Source: Deltaproteobacteria bacterium (GTDB taxonomy: Bacteria > Myxococcota_A > UBA796 > UBA2385). From it: DNA of 8,829 bases. Where the stretch lies: positions 1 to 8,829 of the forward strand of contig RFKJ01000338.1 of the NCBI GenBank assembly GCA_003694325.1, read 5' to 3'. Position numbers and translations under genes: made by a program. This document shows, piece by piece, positions 6,215 through 8,829 of the stretch (position 1 is the stretch's first letter; each line of letters begins with the position of its first letter). The notes below the pieces were generated by a model. It had not been told where the DNA came from, searched no databases, and saw only the letters and a program-made list of their open reading frames with translations.

Positions 6215-7420
6215 TCACCGATGCCGGGCCGCATCATAGCGCCTGGCGGCATCCGTCTGCACATCATGCCCCAACACGCGGCGGTACACCCGGTCGTGGG
6301 CCGCGGCCACCGCGTCCCAGCGGCAGGCGGCGCGGACATGGGCGCGCCCCGCCTGCTCCAGCGCCGCGCGGCGCTCGGGGTCGTCGAGGAGCGCGGCGAG
6401 CGCATCCCGAAAGGACACGGGATCTCCCGACGGGACGCGCACCACCCCCGGGGTGGGGCCGACGGCTCCCTCCGTGGCCACCGTCGCCCGCCCCATGGCC
6501 AGGTAGGCCAGCAGCTTGATGGGGTAGCCGCTGCACCGGCCCCGGGGCAGGGCGGCGACGGTGGCCGCGGCCAGGAAGCGGGCCACGGTGGGAAAGTCGC
6601 GGGCGCGGACCACCCGGCACCGGGGGGGCAGCCGGTCCCCGAAGGCGCCGCGGGGCGCGGCGCTGACGATGAGCAGCCGGGCCCGCCGCAACCCGCGCAT
6701 CGCCCGGTACAGCACGTCGAGATCCTGGTATCCATCGGGGTTTCCGGCATAGACCACCCAGGCGCCGGGCGGCAGGGTGGCCGGCTCGACCCGGCCGACG
6801 TCCCCGAAGTCGAAGCCCGGCGGGATGACGTGCACCGAGGTACACCCCAGGGCGCGCAGGGTCGGCGCCGTGCGGGGGTTGAGGGCGACCACCGCGTCGG
6901 CCCGGGCCGGAATCCAGCAATCGAGCGCCCGACCCGCAGCGCGGGCCACCCCGGCGACGAGTGGGGTGCGGGCGTAGGTGGGCAGCTCCTCCTCCATGAG
7001 GTTGTGGGCGGTGTAGACCCGGGGGATCCCGCCCGCCCCGCCGGTGCATCGGCGGACCAGCAAATCGACGGCGGGGGCCTCGTAGTTGTGCAGGTGCACC
7101 ACGTCCGGGTCCAGGCGCCGCAGCGCCGGCGCCAGGGCGAGGTCGAGGAACGGGCGGACCGGATCGGGCCCGGCGCGCAGCCGGTGGTACAGCGGGGCGG
7201 TGGGCCCGCCGACCCGTTCCACGCCACCGGTCGGGCCACCATCGCCGAAGCCGTAGCTGAGCAGCCGGACCCGGTGTCCGCGCCGTCGCTGGGCCGTGAG
7301 CAGCCCCCGCAGGTAGACCTGGGTCCCCTGGGGCGAGGGGTAGGGGCAGGCCGCCACGTGCAGGATGTCGAGTCGCCGCCCGGGCAACCGGGCGACCTCG
7401 TCGCGCGCCGCGTCGATCAC
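6215..7420 (-). CDS. GT4-type (GT-B fold) glycosyltransferase
   Basis: This 401-residue protein is a retaining-type sugar transferase that should use a nucleotide-sugar donor at the cytoplasmic membrane face. The N-terminal acceptor half starts LDILHVAACPYPSPQGTQVY (18-37), with the Gly-rich loop SPQGTQ. It continues with DPDVVHLHNYEAP (104-116) and VYTAHNLMEEELP (135-147). The donor half starts near VVYAGNPDGYQDLDVLYRA (222-240) and has GYPIKLLAYLAMGRATVAT (298-316), the donor-binding segment of GT4 enzymes. Many relatives have Glu (E-x7-E type) where this one has Ala305. The start is GTG at 7420-7418, sharing GTGA with the stop of the upstream phosphodiesterase gene. No strong independent ribosome site was seen, so translation is probably coupled. 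No in-frame Met occurs before residue 142. The sugar and acceptor cannot be told from sequence alone. Context suggests surface polysaccharide, LPS or glycoprotein assembly. Confidence 0.9.
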   Translation of the reverse strand: MIDAARDEVARLPGRRLDILHVAACPYPSPQGTQVYLRGLLTAQRRRGHRVRLLSYGFGDGGPTGGVERVGGPTAPLYHRLRAGPDPVRPFLDLALAPALRRLDPDVVHLHNYEAPAVDLLVRRCTGGAGGIPRVYTAHNLMEEELPTYARTPLVAGVARAAGRALDCWIPARADAVVALNPRTAPTLRALGCTSVHVIPPGFDFGDVGRVEPATLPPGAWVVYAGNPDGYQDLDVLYRAMRGLRRARLLIVSAAPRGAFGDRLPPRCRVVRARDFPTVARFLAAATVAALPRGRCSGYPIKLLAYLAMGRATVATEGAVGPTPGVVRVPSGDPVSFRDALAALLDDPERRAALEQAGRAHVRAACRWDAVAAAHDRVYRRVLGHDVQTDAARRYDAARHR

Positions 7421-8829
7421 AGGTACCCCAGCCGCTCCAGGCGCTGCCGGATCGCCGCTGCCTCGTCGGGACGGGTGGCCCGCGGGCGGGACGGGCCCGG
7501 TCCGCTCTCCGCCGACGGCGGGACCGGCGCGGCACGCGGCGAGCCAGGCGACAGCAGGGGCCGACCGTCGAACCAGCCCGGAACCGGCTCGCCGGCCAGC
7601 GACAGCAGGGTCGGCGCCACGTCCTCGACCCCCGCCGACTCGATGGGGCCGGGCTCCACTCCCCTCCCCCACAGCAGCAACAGCCCCTCGGGGCGGTGGC
7701 TGCCGTTCATGCCGAGCCCCTTGCCCCCGACGTACTCGTCCGGGTGCAGGCGGCGCCAGGTCTGGCCGGGTGCGGCCTGCAACGAAGGCAGCAGCGTGTA
7801 GGTGTAGCCGTCCCGCAGCGCCAGCTCGACCACCAGGTCGGCGCTGCGCGCGACCCGGGGTCCCCGGTACAGGTCCTCCCGCCGATGGACCGCCACCACC
7901 GGGCGGTGCCCGTCGACCTGCCACTGGAGCAGGTGGGCGGTGATGTCCTCGATCACCCGGTCGCGATCCGCCGGCTCCACGTCCAGGTGGATGGTGGCCG
8001 CGTAGTTCAGCTCGTCGGAGACGGCCCGGCTGCGCCGCAGGTCGATGTCCCCGTACCGGGCCCGGGACTCCGCCCGCCCCAGCAAGGACGCCGGCAACGC
8101 CCGGAAGATCCGCTCCTGGAGCCGGACCGGCAGGCGCTCCACCGCCCACGTCCGCGCCGCGTCGACGGCGCCGCTGCCGGTACGCCCCCGGCCGACCGCC
8201 ACCGACCGCCGGTAGCGCAGCCACCCGCCGGCCTCGAGGACCCGGTTGAGGTACAGCACGTGGGCGCCGGCCCCACCGAAGCCGTGATCGCTGCAGATGC
8301 AGAGGATATCGGGATCCGCGCGCTCCACCAGCGCCCCCAGGGCCCGGTCGAGGGCCCGGTAGACGTCGCGGATCGCGCCCCGGAGGCCGCCGGGCGCGGA
8401 CGCGGGGTGCCGGGGGCTCGCCGGGTCGTGGAACATCCAGAAGTGGTGGGCGACGGTGTCCGACTCGCCGAAGACCATCATGAACAGGTCCCAACGCTCC
8501 CGTCGCAGCAGCCACTCGGCGATGCGCCGCTTCCGGTCCACCTCGGCGAGCAGCCGGGTCCGCGCCACCTCGTGCCAGCCCGGCCCGATCCGCCGTTCCT
8601 GGAAGTCGGCGAAGGCCATCCCGCCGAACCGGCGACGCAGCTCCTCGTGCAGTCCCGGCGGGTGGCAGAAGGACCCGTCGATGGCCGTGGCCACCGGGCT
8701 GTCGAAGCCGGACACCACGACGCCGTCGAGGGGCTCCGGAGGCCAGGTCGTCGGCACCGCCAGGGACACCACCCGGGCGCCGCGATCCGACAGGATCCGG
8801 TGGATGGTCGGAACCCCCCGCCACGTGGC
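7417..8829 (-). CDS. Alkaline-phosphatase-superfamily phosphodiesterase (type I PDE/NPP-like), N-terminus outside the window
   Basis: The last 470 residues are visible, and the frame is open to the window edge. The first residues are ATWRGVPTIHRILSDRGARV. The Met-like GTG at 8772 is therefore internal, not the start. Metal-site motifs of the superfamily are present in order: FGESDTVAHHFW (120-131; D124 and H128), ICSDHGFGG (178-186; D181 and H182) and GMNGSHRPEGLLLLWG (372-387; H378). TTWPPEPLDGVVVSGFDSP (27-45) is typical of the cofactor-independent PDE/phosphoglycerate-mutase-like branch. The C-terminal RQRLERLGYL also recurs in this superfamily. The catalytic Thr/Ser lies in the missing N-terminal part, so activity cannot be judged. 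It is translationally coupled (GTGA) to the glycosyltransferase. Hydrolysis of a lipid- or nucleotide-linked phosphate in glycan metabolism is inferred. Confidence 0.9.
   Translation of the reverse strand, partial: ATWRGVPTIHRILSDRGARVVSLAVPTTWPPEPLDGVVVSGFDSPVATAIDGSFCHPPGLHEELRRRFGGMAFADFQERRIGPGWHEVARTRLLAEVDRKRRIAEWLLRRERWDLFMMVFGESDTVAHHFWMFHDPASPRHPASAPGGLRGAIRDVYRALDRALGALVERADPDILCICSDHGFGGAGAHVLYLNRVLEAGGWLRYRRSVAVGRGRTGSGAVDAARTWAVERLPVRLQERIFRALPASLLGRAESRARYGDIDLRRSRAVSDELNYAATIHLDVEPADRDRVIEDITAHLLQWQVDGHRPVVAVHRREDLYRGPRVARSADLVVELALRDGYTYTLLPSLQAAPGQTWRRLHPDEYVGGKGLGMNGSHRPEGLLLLWGRGVEPGPIESAGVEDVAPTLLSLAGEPVPGWFDGRPLLSPGSPRAAPVPPSAESGPGPSRPRATRPDEAAAIRQRLERLGYL

Noticed and set aside
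987..6239. A 1750-residue open frame on the plus strand across three genes.
   Set aside because: It is antisense to the LolA-like, M50 and lipoprotein genes, all of which have clear motifs. Its translation is low-complexity Arg/Gly/Pro/Ala/Val without domains. Stop-free antisense frames are expected in GC-rich coding DNA.
7421..8824. The upstream part of the open frame that contains the glycosyltransferase, which would make an 869-residue protein.
   Set aside because: That part overlaps the phosphodiesterase in another frame and has no domain character. The glycosyltransferase starts at the GTG overlapping the phosphodiesterase stop.

Overview
The window is GC-rich DNA (roughly 70% G+C by eye), and every supported gene lies on the minus strand. 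Three things point to a high-GC Gram-negative bacterium of the Myxococcota or wider 'Deltaproteobacteria' type. These are a lipoprotein with a long Asp/Gly/Ser/Thr linker after its lipobox, a SPOR-like plus LolA-like periplasmic protein, and a proteobacterial-style tRNA-tuf operon. The phylum is an inference; only 'high-GC Gram-negative' is well supported. No mobile element, CRISPR array, integrase or sign of recent transfer was seen.

Read in the direction of transcription (right to left), the window has three blocks. Block A (8829-3399) opens with a truncated alkaline-phosphatase-superfamily phosphodiesterase. It overlaps a GT4-type glycosyltransferase by the 4 bases GTGA. A 925-residue lipoprotein follows 38 bases later; its middle looks like an M30 (hyicolysin-type) metallopeptidase whose zinc and catalytic residues are all replaced. 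Block B (3164-815), after a 234-base gap, holds a polytopic M50 site-2 protease followed by an exported protein with a SPOR-like N-terminal part and a LolA/RseB-like C-terminal part. Block C (786-1) is a stable-RNA operon. It has a near-consensus sigma-70 promoter (TTGACA, 17 bases, TATATA), then tRNA-Thr(TGT), tRNA-Tyr(GTA), tRNA-Gly(TCC), tRNA-Thr(GGT) and the start of tuf (EF-Tu). Order and anticodons match the E. coli thrU-tyrU-glyT-thrT-tufB operon.

Block C makes translation components: EF-Tu with the tRNAs it delivers. Block B suggests envelope surveillance, because M50 proteases and LolA-fold proteins meet in the RseP/RseB pathway, but no sigma or anti-sigma gene is visible here. Block A suggests surface-glycan or glycoconjugate work plus a large surface lipoprotein.

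The points most worth following are the apparently dead M30-like lipoprotein, the M50 plus SPOR-LolA pair, the 13-bp hairpin in the tuf leader, and a tRNA-Thr(TGT) that lacks an encoded CCA and has a T-stem mismatch. I did not find a clearly new multi-gene system.
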